NCBI RefSeq assembly: GCF_001418325.1
Contig: NZ_LIPN01000092.1
Coordinates: 1 to 60,237 of the forward strand
Direction of reading: 5' to 3'
Source of the DNA: Streptomyces atriruber
GTDB lineage: Bacteria; Actinomycetota; Actinomycetes; Streptomycetales; Streptomycetaceae
Length of the DNA: 60,237 nucleotides
Below are positions 41,010 through 49,877 of this stretch, in pieces. The translations under genes were made by a program, and so were the position numbers. Numbering within the stretch: position 1 is the stretch's first letter; every line of letters begins with the position of its first letter. Under the pieces are notes generated by a model. The model was not told where the DNA came from and did not search any database. It saw only the letters and a list, made by a program, of their open reading frames with translations.

Positions 41010-41630
41010 TCAGGTGGCGGTGCGGATCGCGTGGGCGCAGCGCCGGGCGAGGGCCGTCACGTCCTCGGACTCGGACAGGTCCACCCCGGCGAGTGCCGCG
41101 GCGTACATGCGGATCCCGAGGTCGGTCGGCGGGCGGTCCAGACGTGCGCCGATGATCGCGCACAGTTCGTGCCCCACCTGGTCGCAGGCCATCAGCCACG
41201 CCGTGCGCAACGCCGGTGCGGTGTCGGCGAGCCGGATCATCCTCATCGCGAGCTGCTCGTCGGCAGGGGCGACGGGCGGCTCGGCGTGACCGGTTCTGCT
41301 GGCGGTCAGCTCGGCATCCAGGTGGTCTTCGCGGGAGCTGTGCCGGGGCCAGCGGCGCAGCACGCCCAGCAGGGTGACCACGCCCTGCATGATGACCGGC
41401 TCCGCGCAGCTCTCCTTGCCGCGGAAGTGTCGCCGGATCGTGCGCGTGGGCAGGCCCACGGCCTCGGCGATCTGGTCGCCGCCGGTCGCGGCCACGCCCT
41501 GCTCCCACAAGAGGCGGGCCGTCTCCCGGGAGATCTCCAGGCGCAGCCGCGCACGCCGCTGCTCGCTCGTCCCTCCCCCGCTGCGCTGCTTCGTGGTCGT
41601 GGCGCCTCGCACCCTCCCTTGCCCTCTCAT
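41010..41630 (-). CDS. TetR-family regulator
   Basis: The protein has about 206 residues from ATG 41630. The N-terminal half has the TetR helix-turn-helix (RLRLEISRETARLLWEQGV, then DQIAEAVGLPTRTIRRHF). A perfect 8-bp dyad lies 12 bp upstream, presumably its own operator. The first residues after the start are Arg/Gly-rich with a weak ribosome site, so a later start is possible. It probably controls the FUSC exporter downstream. Confidence 0.83.
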   Translation of the reverse strand: MRGQGRVRGATTTKQRSGGGTSEQRRARLRLEISRETARLLWEQGVAATGGDQIAEAVGLPTRTIRRHFRGKESCAEPVIMQGVVTLLGVLRRWPRHSSREDHLDAELTASRTGHAEPPVAPADEQLAMRMIRLADTAPALRTAWLMACDQVGHELCAIIGARLDRPPTDLGIRMYAAALAGVDLSESEDVTALARRCAHAIRTAT

Positions 41631-41641
41631 CAAGGGACGGC

Positions 41642-41658
41642 ATGTCACTAAGTGACAT
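41642..41658. promoter_or_regulatory. Palindromic operator upstream of the TetR gene
   Basis: ATGTCACT and AGTGACAT flank one central base, a perfect 8-bp dyad, 12 bp before the TetR start at 41630. This is the expected place for autorepression. The distance to the XRE gene end at 41689 leaves room only for the TetR promoter. Confidence 0.7.
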
Positions 41659-41688
41659 TGGCCGTGATGCGAGGCGGCCCGCCCGCCC

Positions 41689-42927
41689 TCAGAGGGCCGC
41701 CGCTCTCGCCCGCCGGGCGATGGTGCGGCGCACTTGCATCCGCATGTGCTCGGTGAGCAGCGGGTTGCTCTTGAGGACACCGTTGAACTGGGTCAGCAGC
41801 CGGAAGACCGCGACGGGGCCCGTCGTTCCGCGGCTCGGGCACGCGAGGGGTGGCAGCGGCAGGGCCCGACCGGTCAGCGCCAGCCTGTTCTGTGCGGCGG
41901 TGTGCCAGAGCGGCTCGAAGTAGGCGGCTTCGCCGTTCAGCGCGAAGACGAGTTGCTGGACGGTCTCCCAGTCCAGCACCGCGGCGCTCTCCAGCATGGC
42001 GGTGATCTCTTGGACGGTCAGACGGCCGTTCCCCGCGGCCAGTTGGACCGGATCGGGGCACCCGGCGCGCCGGTGCAGATAGCGCAGCGCCGCATGCAGG
42101 GAGGGTGCGGCGTTCCGCTTCGCGCCGCGCCGGGTGAGGGCGTTCTCCCACAACGGCCGCAGCTGGGCGGGCGAAGCGCCGCAGGCACGGGCCAGACGGC
42201 AGACGACGGACCAGGACGGCAGGCGTTCGCCTGCGAAGATGCGCGAGACGTAACTCGGCGAGAGGCGGGCCTGTTCGGCGACCGAACGCAGGGTGCGCCC
42301 GCTGGCGCGGTGCAAGGAGGCCAGGGCGGGGGCCAGTTCTTCGGCACAGACGACGACGTCCGCACCCTCCTCGTCGGCGTGCTGGCCGAAGGTGCCGGTG
42401 ATCATGTATCGGACCGGGCCGGGGCCGGGGCCCTCGTCGGGCCCCGCCGGTCTGCGCGGCGCGGGCCCCGACGGGCGTTGGGGACGCGGTGCACGCTTGC
42501 GCTGGTAACGCTCCATGGCGGTGGCGTATTTGTGGCGGACGGTGTCCGGGGTGAGGTTCATGGCCGACCCGACGTTCGTCCAATTCGCGCCGCGGGCCCG
42601 GGCGCGGCCGACCAGCCCGATGGTGACGGCGTCCAGTCGCTGCTGGATGCGCACCAGGATGCGCAGGGGGTCTTCGGGCGGCGCACCGGAGTAGTCGAGG
42701 GAGCCGAGCAGTTCCTCGACCTCGTCCTGGATGGCGTGGAAGTCCTGTAGGAGCTGCTCGTCGACGAGTCGGGTGTCGGGGGGCTCCGGGCGGCTCTTCC
42801 TGCTGTCACGGTTGGCGGCCTGGCGGCACTTGGTGCCGCAGTAGATGCCGGGGCGTCCGGCGCCCTGCGAAATCCAGGTGGTGCCGCACTGCGGGCATAC
42901 CCTTTCTCGCATGTTCGGCTGATTCAT
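41689..42927 (-). CDS. XRE-type regulator with N-terminal zinc-ribbon-like segment
   Basis: The 412-residue protein begins with a four-Cys cluster (CPQCGTTW, YCGTKCRQ), a zinc-finger-like module. A middle helical part (to about residue 130, including ANWTNVGSAMNLTPDTVRHKY, itself helix-turn-helix-like) and a Pro-rich linker follow. The Xre helix-turn-helix (TLRSVAEQARLSPSYVSRIFAGERLPSW) lies near 225-250. The C-terminal half is helical. This layout is common for Streptomyces-specific regulators. ATG 42927 is used because the Cys cluster begins right after it. Confidence 0.82.
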   Translation of the reverse strand: MNQPNMRERVCPQCGTTWISQGAGRPGIYCGTKCRQAANRDSRKSRPEPPDTRLVDEQLLQDFHAIQDEVEELLGSLDYSGAPPEDPLRILVRIQQRLDAVTIGLVGRARARGANWTNVGSAMNLTPDTVRHKYATAMERYQRKRAPRPQRPSGPAPRRPAGPDEGPGPGPVRYMITGTFGQHADEEGADVVVCAEELAPALASLHRASGRTLRSVAEQARLSPSYVSRIFAGERLPSWSVVCRLARACGASPAQLRPLWENALTRRGAKRNAAPSLHAALRYLHRRAGCPDPVQLAAGNGRLTVQEITAMLESAAVLDWETVQQLVFALNGEAAYFEPLWHTAAQNRLALTGRALPLPPLACPSRGTTGPVAVFRLLTQFNGVLKSNPLLTEHMRMQVRRTIARRARAAAL

Positions 42928-43095
42928 GAGAGGTCCCTTCCTGGCAAAAGAGGTGGCCAAAGGCTCGGGCCACCACACTGCTACGGCCGTGCATTCCGTG
43001 ACAGGCGCCGGTGATCCAATCCCCTTTTCGTCGGGAACTGGAGCACCGGCGTGGCACCGGAGGCCAGCCGTTGAAGCCGGCCTCCGGTGGTCCGG

Positions 43096-43281
43096 TCAGT
43101 TCTGTCCGGTGCGGCCGAGCAGATACACCCCGCCCATCCACACAGCGGCAATGACGAGGGACGCTGTGGTTTCGGAGAGGCTCGGCTCGCCGTAGAACAC
43201 GATCAGCGGCGGCGCCTGCAGGGCCGTGACCAGCGGGTTGCCAGGTTTGTTGCCTGCCGGGTGTTCAGTGTTGCCCGTCAT
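43096..43281 (-). CDS. Small membrane protein (61 aa), hypothetical
   Basis: From ATG 43281 the 61-residue frame encodes a soluble N-terminus (MTGNTEHPAGN), a short APPLIVFYGEPS strand, and one hydrophobic helix (ASLVIAAVWMGGVYLLG) near the C-terminus. It reads as a one-pass membrane protein, but no clear ribosome site is present. It precedes the XRE gene on the same strand by 168 bp. Confidence 0.5.
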   Translation of the reverse strand: MTGNTEHPAGNKPGNPLVTALQAPPLIVFYGEPSLSETTASLVIAAVWMGGVYLLGRTGQN

Positions 43282-43643
43282 ATACGGGGTGCCCGGTGCG
43301 CTGTTATGGTCGGGACCGGTTCGGCGCCGAGTGCGCTCGAACCGGAAGCGGCCAGGGAAATGGGGCATGTATCGCGTCCTCTTTCTTGGTTTGCATTCAT
43401 CAAGAGCGCGAGCCCGGGACCCCGCTAAGAGAACGGGCTCGCGCTCGGTGAGCGTAGTGACACGGTATGCGCAAAGCTATTCGGACATTTGCCCCCAACT
43501 GCAGTGCATTTTCGGGCCGATCGGACACTTTCGTAGACCCCCTGCGGCCTCTTTGCATCCACTACGCCGAACAATCCCGCACCCGCGAATTGCTTCTGCT
43601 ATAGGCGGGCGCGACGGCGCACGCGGGGCGGCCCGGCGCCGGC
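43282..43643. other. Intergenic region with a strong stem-loop
   Basis: This 362-bp gap lies between the stop of the hypothetical gene at 43644 and the start of the small membrane protein. Apart from the stem at 43404-43446 and a likely promoter, no gene is seen. Near 43488-43545 the sequence CGGACA(T/C)TT occurs twice, which could be a weak regulatory repeat. Confidence 0.45.
43404..43446. terminator. Stem-loop with 13-bp perfect stem
   Basis: GAGCGCGAGCCCG (43404-43416) pairs with CGGGCTCGCGCTC (43434-43446) around 17 bases. No U-tract on either side. It may terminate the gene at 43644 (minus strand). Confidence 0.5.
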
Positions 43644-44330
43644 TCACCGGCTCACCGCGAGCGCCACGTCGTCCGTCTTCATGAAGGCCCGCAGAACCGT
43701 GTCGTTGCCCCCGAGCAACTCCCGCGCCCCGGAGTCGTCGTACGGCGAAGCGCCCCGCTCCAGCCGGGGCAAATGACGCTCGGCGAATCCCAGCAGCCGG
43801 GAGAACGCCCGCCACACGCGGGCCTCCGGGACCGTCCCCACGGCCGCGTGGTGCGCCGCCAGCAGGTACGCGGCCAGCGGATCGCCCGCACCGGCCGCGA
43901 ACCGCCACCAGAAGAGCGCGCCCTCACGCCGGTCCAGCACGTACAGCAGACAGGCGAACGTCCGCGCCCCGGCCTCGTCGTAGTCGTCGGCGAAGTCGGC
44001 CAGGGAGTCGATGTGCGCGGAGCTCACCACCTGTCTGCACAGCCCCCGCACGTGCTCCAGGACCGCGTCCGGCGCGGCCGCGGGGTCGGGTGGGCAGAGT
44101 GGCGTGGGGCGGCGGCGCGCCCCACGCCGCGAGCGGGGCCGCGAGGCGCCCGTACGGCGTGCGGGCCCCGGGGCCTCCTTGGCCGCGGCGGCGCCGCTCT
44201 GGACACGCGGCGGCAAGGAGGCGTCCTGGGTGATCCGGACGGCGAGGCGATGCATGAAGGCGTCGCTGTCGTGGGCTTCGAATTGAAGATCCAGTTCCTG
44301 CGCGCTGTTGCGCAGGATGTCTTCCAGCAT
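43644..44330 (-). CDS. Hypothetical protein coupled to an ECF sigma factor
   Basis: The 228-residue protein has an N-terminal part MLEDILRNSAQELDLQF, a basic Arg-rich linker (about 65-95), and an alpha-helical C-terminal part (LADFADDYDEAGARTFACLLYVLDRREGALFWWRFAAGAGDP-like). AAGGAGA precedes ATG 44330, which overlaps the sigma-factor stop by one base (TGATG), so the two are co-translated. In Streptomyces such pairs are common; it might regulate the sigma factor. No transmembrane helix or anti-sigma zinc motif is seen. The function is unassigned. Confidence 0.72.
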   Translation of the reverse strand: MLEDILRNSAQELDLQFEAHDSDAFMHRLAVRITQDASLPPRVQSGAAAAKEAPGPARRTGASRPRSRRGARRRPTPLCPPDPAAAPDAVLEHVRGLCRQVVSSAHIDSLADFADDYDEAGARTFACLLYVLDRREGALFWWRFAAGAGDPLAAYLLAAHHAAVGTVPEARVWRAFSRLLGFAERHLPRLERGASPYDDSGARELLGGNDTVLRAFMKTDDVALAVSR

Positions 44331-44899
44331 CAGGAATCTCCTTTTCCCCGAGTGGGGAGATCCATGAGGGATTGAAGGTCTTTGAGGCCTCTGCACACGT
44401 GCACCTTCACGCAGTCCGGGCTGATCTCCAGCCATTCCCCGACTTCGTGGTTGGTCAGTCCGCACAGGAACCGCAGCCGCACGCAGGCCGCCCGCACGGG
44501 CGCGCGTTCCTCCAGGCGCTCCAGAGCCCGGTCCAGCTCCTCGTAGTCCTTGAGGGCGAGCAGGTCGTCGGCGGCCGGGACATCGGCGAAGGGCAACTCC
44601 CCGTAAGGCGTCTCCCGGTCGGTTATCCGGGCCTGCTTCCGGAAGAAGGTGGCTATCTCCCAGTTGAGAATCTGATGGGCGTACGCAACGGGATTCGCAT
44701 GAGCATGAATCCGCGGCCACTTGCGGTAGATGCGCACGCCCGCGTTGAGGACCACCTCTTCGGCGTCGTGCACATTGCGCACCCGCGAAGCCGCCGACTT
44801 GAGGAACTCCTTCTCGTGCTCCCGGAAGAACGTCTCGAAGTCGGCTGTCAGCTCGGCAGGATCGATCAGAGGGTGCTCCTGCTCAGACGGTTCAGTCAC
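44330..44899 (-). CDS. ECF-type sigma factor
   Basis: The protein has 189 residues. It carries region 2 (FETFFREHEKEFLKSAASRV followed by VRIYRKWPRIH) and region 4 (APVRAACVRLRFLCGLTNHEVGEWLEISPDCVKVHVCRGLKDL). It is a group 4 sigma with no fused domain. GTG 44899, with AAGGGGG seven bases upstream, is preferred over GTG 44908, which abuts that site. The downstream coupled protein is a candidate partner. Confidence 0.85.
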   Translation of the reverse strand: MTEPSEQEHPLIDPAELTADFETFFREHEKEFLKSAASRVRNVHDAEEVVLNAGVRIYRKWPRIHAHANPVAYAHQILNWEIATFFRKQARITDRETPYGELPFADVPAADDLLALKDYEELDRALERLEERAPVRAACVRLRFLCGLTNHEVGEWLEISPDCVKVHVCRGLKDLQSLMDLPTRGKGDS

Positions 44900-44908
44900 C
44901 CCCCGCAC

Positions 44909-45280
44909 CCCCTTCGGCAGGATGCCAGGCCCATTGAGGCCTCACGGACTGCTCCTTTTCGGTTCGCACGGCCGGCCGGGAGCGCCCCGTTGCGCGCCCG
45001 GGAGGACATCGTCCTCGCCCCTACATCGCGCCGTCGCGCGCCTCGGGTTAACCCGGTGGCCGAACTTCTTTGCGGAACCCGAGATTCCGTTCGCCACGGA
45101 CTGTGCCACCTGCACATACCGAGAGCGCTGTGACGGAGGTCACGAGTGGAGGTCTGAGTGAACCGGCGCCGATCGACGTCGTACGTCGACTGACGACGAG
45201 AACACCGGAACGCCGAAACGCCGGGACGCGACACGGGCGGCCCTCACCCGTGTCGCGTCCCGGCGTCCCCTCGATTCGCG
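44909..45280. other. Intergenic region between ECF unit and MMPL gene
   Basis: This 372-bp gap carries the large stem-loop 45219-45265 near the MMPL stop and presumably the ECF promoter. A plus-strand frame ends at 45161 with a Cys-rich tail (DCATCTYRERCDGG), but no start fits it; see findings. Confidence 0.45.
45219..45265. terminator. 19-bp perfect stem-loop after the MMPL gene
   Basis: CGCCGGGACGCGACACGGG (45219-45237) pairs with its complement at 45247-45265 around nine bases. It lies 15 bp past the MMPL stop on the minus strand. It has no U-tract, like many actinomycete terminators. Confidence 0.75.
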
Positions 45281-47515
45281 TCAGACGCCCGCCGAATCCT
45301 TCTCCTGCGGGGTCACCGCCACGGGCCCCCGCGGCGCGGGCACGGGCCCGTCCTCGCTCAGACCGAACCGGTCGTGGAACCTGCGCAGCGGCCCGGGTGC
45401 GTACCAGGCGGAGCGGCCGAGCAGGCGCATCGCGGCCGGGACGAGGATGCCGCGTACGGCGATGGCGTCGATGAGGATGGCCAACCCGCTGCCCAGGCCG
45501 AAGAGTTGCATGAAGCTGATCTCGGCCGTACCGAACGCGAAGAAGCTCACCGCGATCAGCGCGGCCGCCGCGCTGACGATGCGCCCGGTGTGCCCGAGGC
45601 CGCCCACCACCGCGGACTCGTTGTCCTCGCCCAGCTCGTGCAGTTCCTTGATCCGGCTGGTGACGAAGACTTCGTAGTCCATCGAGAGGCCGAAGGCGAC
45701 GCAGAACATCAGCACCGTCATCGACGTCTCCATCGGCTGTGCGGTGAAGCCGAGCACTCCGGAGAGATGGCCGTCCTGGAAGATCCAGGTCATCACGCCG
45801 ACGGTCGCCCCCAGGCTCACCGCGTTGAGGACCAGCGCCCGCAGCGGCTGCACGATGCTGCCGGTGAAGAGGAAGAGGAGCAGGAAGGTGGTGACGACGA
45901 TCAGGCCCACGGCGAGCGGCAGCCGGTCGGCGATCGAGGCGTTGGAGTCGACGAGTTCGGCGTCGCCGCCGCTCACCAGCGGCTGCGTCCCGGACGGCGG
46001 TGCGGCCGCCCTGACCTCCTCGACCAGGTCCTTCGCCGCGTCGGACTTCGGAGTCAGGGTGCTCACCACGTTGAGCTGCTGTGCGGCGGGGCGGCCGAGC
46101 GCCGCGTTGCCGGGGCCGGTCGCCTCGGGCCGACCGTCGGCGTAGGTGCCCGCACTGGTCTCGACGCGGGCGACACCTTCCAGACCGGACAGCTTCGCCG
46201 CGTACGACGCCAACGGGCCCTTCTGCACGGCCTGGTCGATGACGACGTGCAGCGCCGCCGCGTCGTTGCCGTGGAAGTTCTCCCGCAGCGACACCGAGAC
46301 CTCACGGCTCTTGGCGTCCTCGGGCAGGACGCGTTCGTCCGCCGTGCCGAAGGTGATGCCGAGGAGCGGGCTCGCCGCGAGGAGCAGCACCGCGAGGACG
46401 GGCAGCGCGGTGAGCGCCGGGCGCCGCATGGCGGTGCGGGCGATGCGCCCCCACCCCGACTCCCGGGCCCCGGAGCGCGCCCGCCTCGCCCACGGCATCC
46501 GCCCGCTGTTCACCCGGTGTCCCAGCACGTTGAGCAGCGCGGGCATCACGAACAGGGAGGCGAGGGCCGCGATGACGACGACACCGACCCCGGAGTAGCC
46601 GAACGAGCGGAGGAAGTACTGCGGGAACACCATGAGCGCCGCGAGTGCGGCCGCCACGGTCGCCGCGGAGAACGCGACCGTACGGCCCGCCGTGCTCATC
46701 GTCTTGCGGACGGCGTCCTCCACGCTCGCCCCCGCCGCGAGCTGCTCGCGGAACCGGCTGATCATCAACAGGGCGTAGTCGACGCCGAGTCCGAGACCGA
46801 GCGCCGTGGTCAGGTTGATGGCGAAGACGGAGACATCGGTGACGCTGCCGACCACGTAGAGCTCCGCGAACACGCCCACGATGGCGATGAGCGCGATGGC
46901 CAGCGGCAGCAGCGCGGAGACCAGGGTGCCGAAGACGACCAGGAGCAGCAGGAGGATCAGCGGCACGGCGATGGTCTCGGCCAGGACGAGGTCCTCCTCG
47001 GTCTGCGGCCCCATCTCGTAGCTCACGCCCGCGCTGCCTCCGGCCTTGACCGTGAGCGTGTCCTTGTACGTTCCCGCATAGTCGTCGATGACGCCCTTGG
47101 CGTTCTCCTGCTGCTCCGCGTCGTGGCCCTTCACCCGGGCGAGCACGATGGCCTCGCGGCCGTCCTTGGAACGGAGGTCGGGGCTCCGCGTGTCCCAGTA
47201 CGAGACCACGTTCTGCAGGTCCGCCTCTTCCTTGAGGTCGGAGACCAGTGCCCGGCCGCTCTGCCGGGCGGCGGGGGCGTCGATGCGGCCGTCGGCGGCA
47301 CGGACGAGGAGGACCAGGTTCGTCTCTCCGCCGAGCTTCTCGTCGATGACGTCCCTGGCCCGGGAGGACTGGGAGGCCGGATCGTCGAAGCCGCCCCCCA
47401 GCAGCTTCCCGAACGCACCGGCTCCCAAGGCGCCCATGAGGGCCACGACCACTACGGCGACGATGAGTACCAGCCGGGACCGGCGGATCGCCAGCTCCGC
47501 TATGCGTTCGAACAC
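45281..47515 (-). CDS. MMPL-family RND-type membrane transporter
   Basis: The 744-residue protein has the MMPL/RND layout: one N-terminal helix, a large extracytoplasmic domain, a block of helices at about 180-370 with GLGVDYALLMISRFREQL (the GxDY-type proton-relay region), a second large domain, and a final block with AFGLSMDYEVFVTSRI. These proteins export lipids, siderophores or drugs. GTG 47515 follows GGAGAAA. The divergent TetR gene at 47708 probably regulates it through the AT-rich region between them. Confidence 0.93.
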   Translation of the reverse strand: MFERIAELAIRRSRLVLIVAVVVVALMGALGAGAFGKLLGGGFDDPASQSSRARDVIDEKLGGETNLVLLVRAADGRIDAPAARQSGRALVSDLKEEADLQNVVSYWDTRSPDLRSKDGREAIVLARVKGHDAEQQENAKGVIDDYAGTYKDTLTVKAGGSAGVSYEMGPQTEEDLVLAETIAVPLILLLLLVVFGTLVSALLPLAIALIAIVGVFAELYVVGSVTDVSVFAINLTTALGLGLGVDYALLMISRFREQLAAGASVEDAVRKTMSTAGRTVAFSAATVAAALAALMVFPQYFLRSFGYSGVGVVVIAALASLFVMPALLNVLGHRVNSGRMPWARRARSGARESGWGRIARTAMRRPALTALPVLAVLLLAASPLLGITFGTADERVLPEDAKSREVSVSLRENFHGNDAAALHVVIDQAVQKGPLASYAAKLSGLEGVARVETSAGTYADGRPEATGPGNAALGRPAAQQLNVVSTLTPKSDAAKDLVEEVRAAAPPSGTQPLVSGGDAELVDSNASIADRLPLAVGLIVVTTFLLLFLFTGSIVQPLRALVLNAVSLGATVGVMTWIFQDGHLSGVLGFTAQPMETSMTVLMFCVAFGLSMDYEVFVTSRIKELHELGEDNESAVVGGLGHTGRIVSAAAALIAVSFFAFGTAEISFMQLFGLGSGLAILIDAIAVRGILVPAAMRLLGRSAWYAPGPLRRFHDRFGLSEDGPVPAPRGPVAVTPQEKDSAGV

Positions 47516-47629
47516 GCGCTTTCTCCTTCGGAGTTCGGATTCGCGGTGGATGAGGCATGCGGCGGGCGGGGCGACCGTGCGGTGTCGAGCTCCTCGCCGC
47601 CGTTGCCGACGCTAGCGGGGCACAACAAA

Positions 47630-47646
47630 ATTGAGCAGTGTTAGAT
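47630..47646. promoter_or_regulatory. Imperfect dyad in the AT-rich MMPL/TetR promoter region
   Basis: ATTGAGCAGTGTTAGAT is an imperfect palindrome (10 of 17 positions) flanked by AAAA and TTTT. It sits between the divergent MMPL (47515) and TetR (47708) starts and is a plausible TetR operator overlapping a promoter. Confidence 0.35.
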
Positions 47647-47707
47647 TTTCTTCACGGGTTATCGGATTCCGGTGCCGTGGCGAGGGTTACCGGCGTACGG
47701 TCGCCGT

Positions 47708-48463
47708 ATGTCCATCCGTGAAGCCCCTTCAGCCAGGCCGTCGTTGCGCGAGCGGCGGCGGGCCGTCGCCGTGGACGAGATCGTGAGCGCCGCCGAGTCC
47801 CACATCGCCGAAGAAGGCCCGCACGCACTGTCGTTGCGCGCGGTGGCCCGGAGCCTGGGCATGACCGTGCAGGCGCTGTACCACTACTTCCCGAGCCGGG
47901 ACGACCTGGTGACGGCGCTCATCACCAAGGCGTACGACGACCTGGCCGACGCCGTGCAGGCCGCGACGGAGAGCACGCCGGACGAGCCGGACCTGCCGGG
48001 AATGATCGTCGCGGCCGAGGGCTACCGCCGATGGGCGATCGACAACCCCGAGCGGTTCCAGCTCCTCTACGGAGCGCCGCTGAGGCACTACCACGCCCCC
48101 GTCGACGGTCCCACCACGGAGGCGAACCGAAGGATGAGCGCGGTCTTCGAGCGGGAGCTGTTCCGGGGGTTCACTCCGGAGCAACTGGCGGCCGCCGACG
48201 TCCGGTTGCTGTCACCCGAGTTCCTGGGGCACCTGACCCGGCTGTCGCCACCGGCGGACGGGACGTCACCGGGCGACGGGGCCCTGCCGCCCGCCGCGAC
48301 CGCCCTCATGCTCAGTGTGTGGGGCTATGTGCACGGCATGGTCGTCCTGGAGGTGTTCGGGCACACCGGATTCCTCGGCGTCCACCAGTCCGAGCTCTAC
48401 CGTATGGCGATGCGGAACCTGTACGACGACGTGCGCCGGCGGATACCGACGCACACCGCTTGA
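47708..48463 (+). CDS. TetR-family regulator of the MMPL transporter
   Basis: This 251-residue protein has the TetR N-terminal helix-turn-helix (EIVSAAESHIAEEGPHALSL, then VARSLGMTVQALYHYFPSRDDL) and a TetR_C_33-like WHG domain (GYVHGMVVLEVFGHTGFLG). The frame is open from 47672, but ATG 47708 fits the family start. It is divergent from the MMPL gene and is presumably its ligand-controlled repressor. Confidence 0.9.
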   Translation: MSIREAPSARPSLRERRRAVAVDEIVSAAESHIAEEGPHALSLRAVARSLGMTVQALYHYFPSRDDLVTALITKAYDDLADAVQAATESTPDEPDLPGMIVAAEGYRRWAIDNPERFQLLYGAPLRHYHAPVDGPTTEANRRMSAVFERELFRGFTPEQLAAADVRLLSPEFLGHLTRLSPPADGTSPGDGALPPAATALMLSVWGYVHGMVVLEVFGHTGFLGVHQSELYRMAMRNLYDDVRRRIPTHTA

Positions 48464-48512
48464 CGCGGCACGGCGGCTCAAGGCCCCGGCCGCTCCTCCT
48501 TACCGCAGTCCC

Positions 48513-49703
48513 TTATCCCTTGCCGCAGAACTCCGCTTCGAAGACGTTCTCGTAGAGCCGACCGTCCTCCAGCCAGTCGCCGTTGAGGTGGAACGTCAGC
48601 GTGTGCTTGCCATCGGCCGTGGTCGCCGTGCTGGTCAGCGAACCCCAGACGATGCCGTCATGGCCGTAGACCTTCACTCCGCACGACAGGGTGCGGACGA
48701 TCAGACCGGCGCCGTATTCGAAGAAGGTGCCCGTCTCGACGGTGTCCAGCAACTCCCGCTGCTGAGCGGGCGGCAGCAGCTCACCCTTGATCAGGGCGCT
48801 GTAGTAGCGGTTGAGGTCTCCCGTGGTGCTGATGACCTCGCCGGTCGCGCCGGACCACGCCGGGTTGTACTCCGTGGCGTCGTGGATCTCGGGGCCGGGG
48901 TTCTCGGCGTACAGCTTGGAGTAGCCCTTCGCGTACGGGGCGGGCATCTTCGGGTCGGTGCCGGGGAACGACGTCTCGCGCAGCTTCAGGCGCTTGATGA
49001 TGCGCCGTTCGGCCTCGTCCGCGTACGTGTGGCCGGTGGCCTTCTCGATGATCATCCCGGCGAGCACGAAGTTGGTGTTGGAGTAGTTCCAGCTCGTGCC
49101 GGGCTCGAAGTCGGGCTTGTACTTGAGCGCCAGGCCGACGATCCGCTCGGGACTCCAGGTCTCGTAGCGGTGGAGCAGGAAGCCGGGACCGTTCATGTAC
49201 TCCCGCCACTCCGGCGTGGACACCATGTCGTGCACGCCGCTGGTGTGGTTGAGGAGCTGCCGCACCGTGATCTTGGTGCCGTCGTAGCCGTTGCCGCGCA
49301 GGACGCCGGGCAGCCAGCGCTCCACGGAATCGTCCAGGCTCAGCTTGCCCTCGGCCTCCAACTGCAGCAGGACCACCGCGATGAGGGACTTGGTGTTGCT
49401 CCCCGCGCGCAGGTGGTCCGCCGCGGTGCGTTCGCGCTTCGTCGCGGTGTCGGCGTATCCCGCGGATCCGAACCACTTGCCCCGCGGGCCGTTGACCTCG
49501 GCGGCCACGCCCGGCATTCCGGCCTCTGCCAGCGCGTCGACGGCTCGCTGGGTGGCGGCGTGCTTGCCGCTGGAACCGGACCGGCCGGAGTCCTCGGCCG
49601 CGGTCCCGGTGCCGGTGGCTCCCGCCAGGGCGACCGCGACGCCGAGCGCCACGGCGCCGCTCCTGCGGGCCGTCCGCCTCCGTCGAGCGGTACGAATGGA
49701 CAT
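48513..49703 (-). CDS. Secreted serine hydrolase (beta-lactamase / D-Ala-D-Ala carboxypeptidase family)
   Basis: The 396-residue protein has a twin-arginine/Sec-like N-terminus (RRRRTARRSG then AVALGVAVALAGATGT). The penicillin-binding fold carries SNTK (SxxK nucleophile), YSN (YxN) and HDG in place of the KTG box. It is of the class C / esterase-like kind. It is secreted and may act on cell-wall peptides or esters. The two Cys in the C-terminal half (LSCG, FCGKG) could form a disulfide. Confidence 0.9.
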   Translation of the reverse strand: MSIRTARRRRTARRSGAVALGVAVALAGATGTGTAAEDSGRSGSSGKHAATQRAVDALAEAGMPGVAAEVNGPRGKWFGSAGYADTATKRERTAADHLRAGSNTKSLIAVVLLQLEAEGKLSLDDSVERWLPGVLRGNGYDGTKITVRQLLNHTSGVHDMVSTPEWREYMNGPGFLLHRYETWSPERIVGLALKYKPDFEPGTSWNYSNTNFVLAGMIIEKATGHTYADEAERRIIKRLKLRETSFPGTDPKMPAPYAKGYSKLYAENPGPEIHDATEYNPAWSGATGEVISTTGDLNRYYSALIKGELLPPAQQRELLDTVETGTFFEYGAGLIVRTLSCGVKVYGHDGIVWGSLTSTATTADGKHTLTFHLNGDWLEDGRLYENVFEAEFCGKG

Positions 49704-49877
49704 GCGTTTCCCCCCACATGGTGAAGCATGATCATTTGACGGAGGCAGTCTACGAGGCGGAGAACGACGGGTTCATGGTCTATACCAAGAACTCCTGCCC
49801 CAGTATTCTCACCGTGGCCAGTGGCACACCGCACCATCCCCCCACCCCGGTTGCACACGGCCTCCAGGAGGATCACG

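Noticed and set aside
45374..47644. Long plus-strand frame opposite the MMPL gene
   Set aside because: It is very Arg/Glu/Gly-rich, lacks motifs, and the MMPL protein on the other strand has full family structure.
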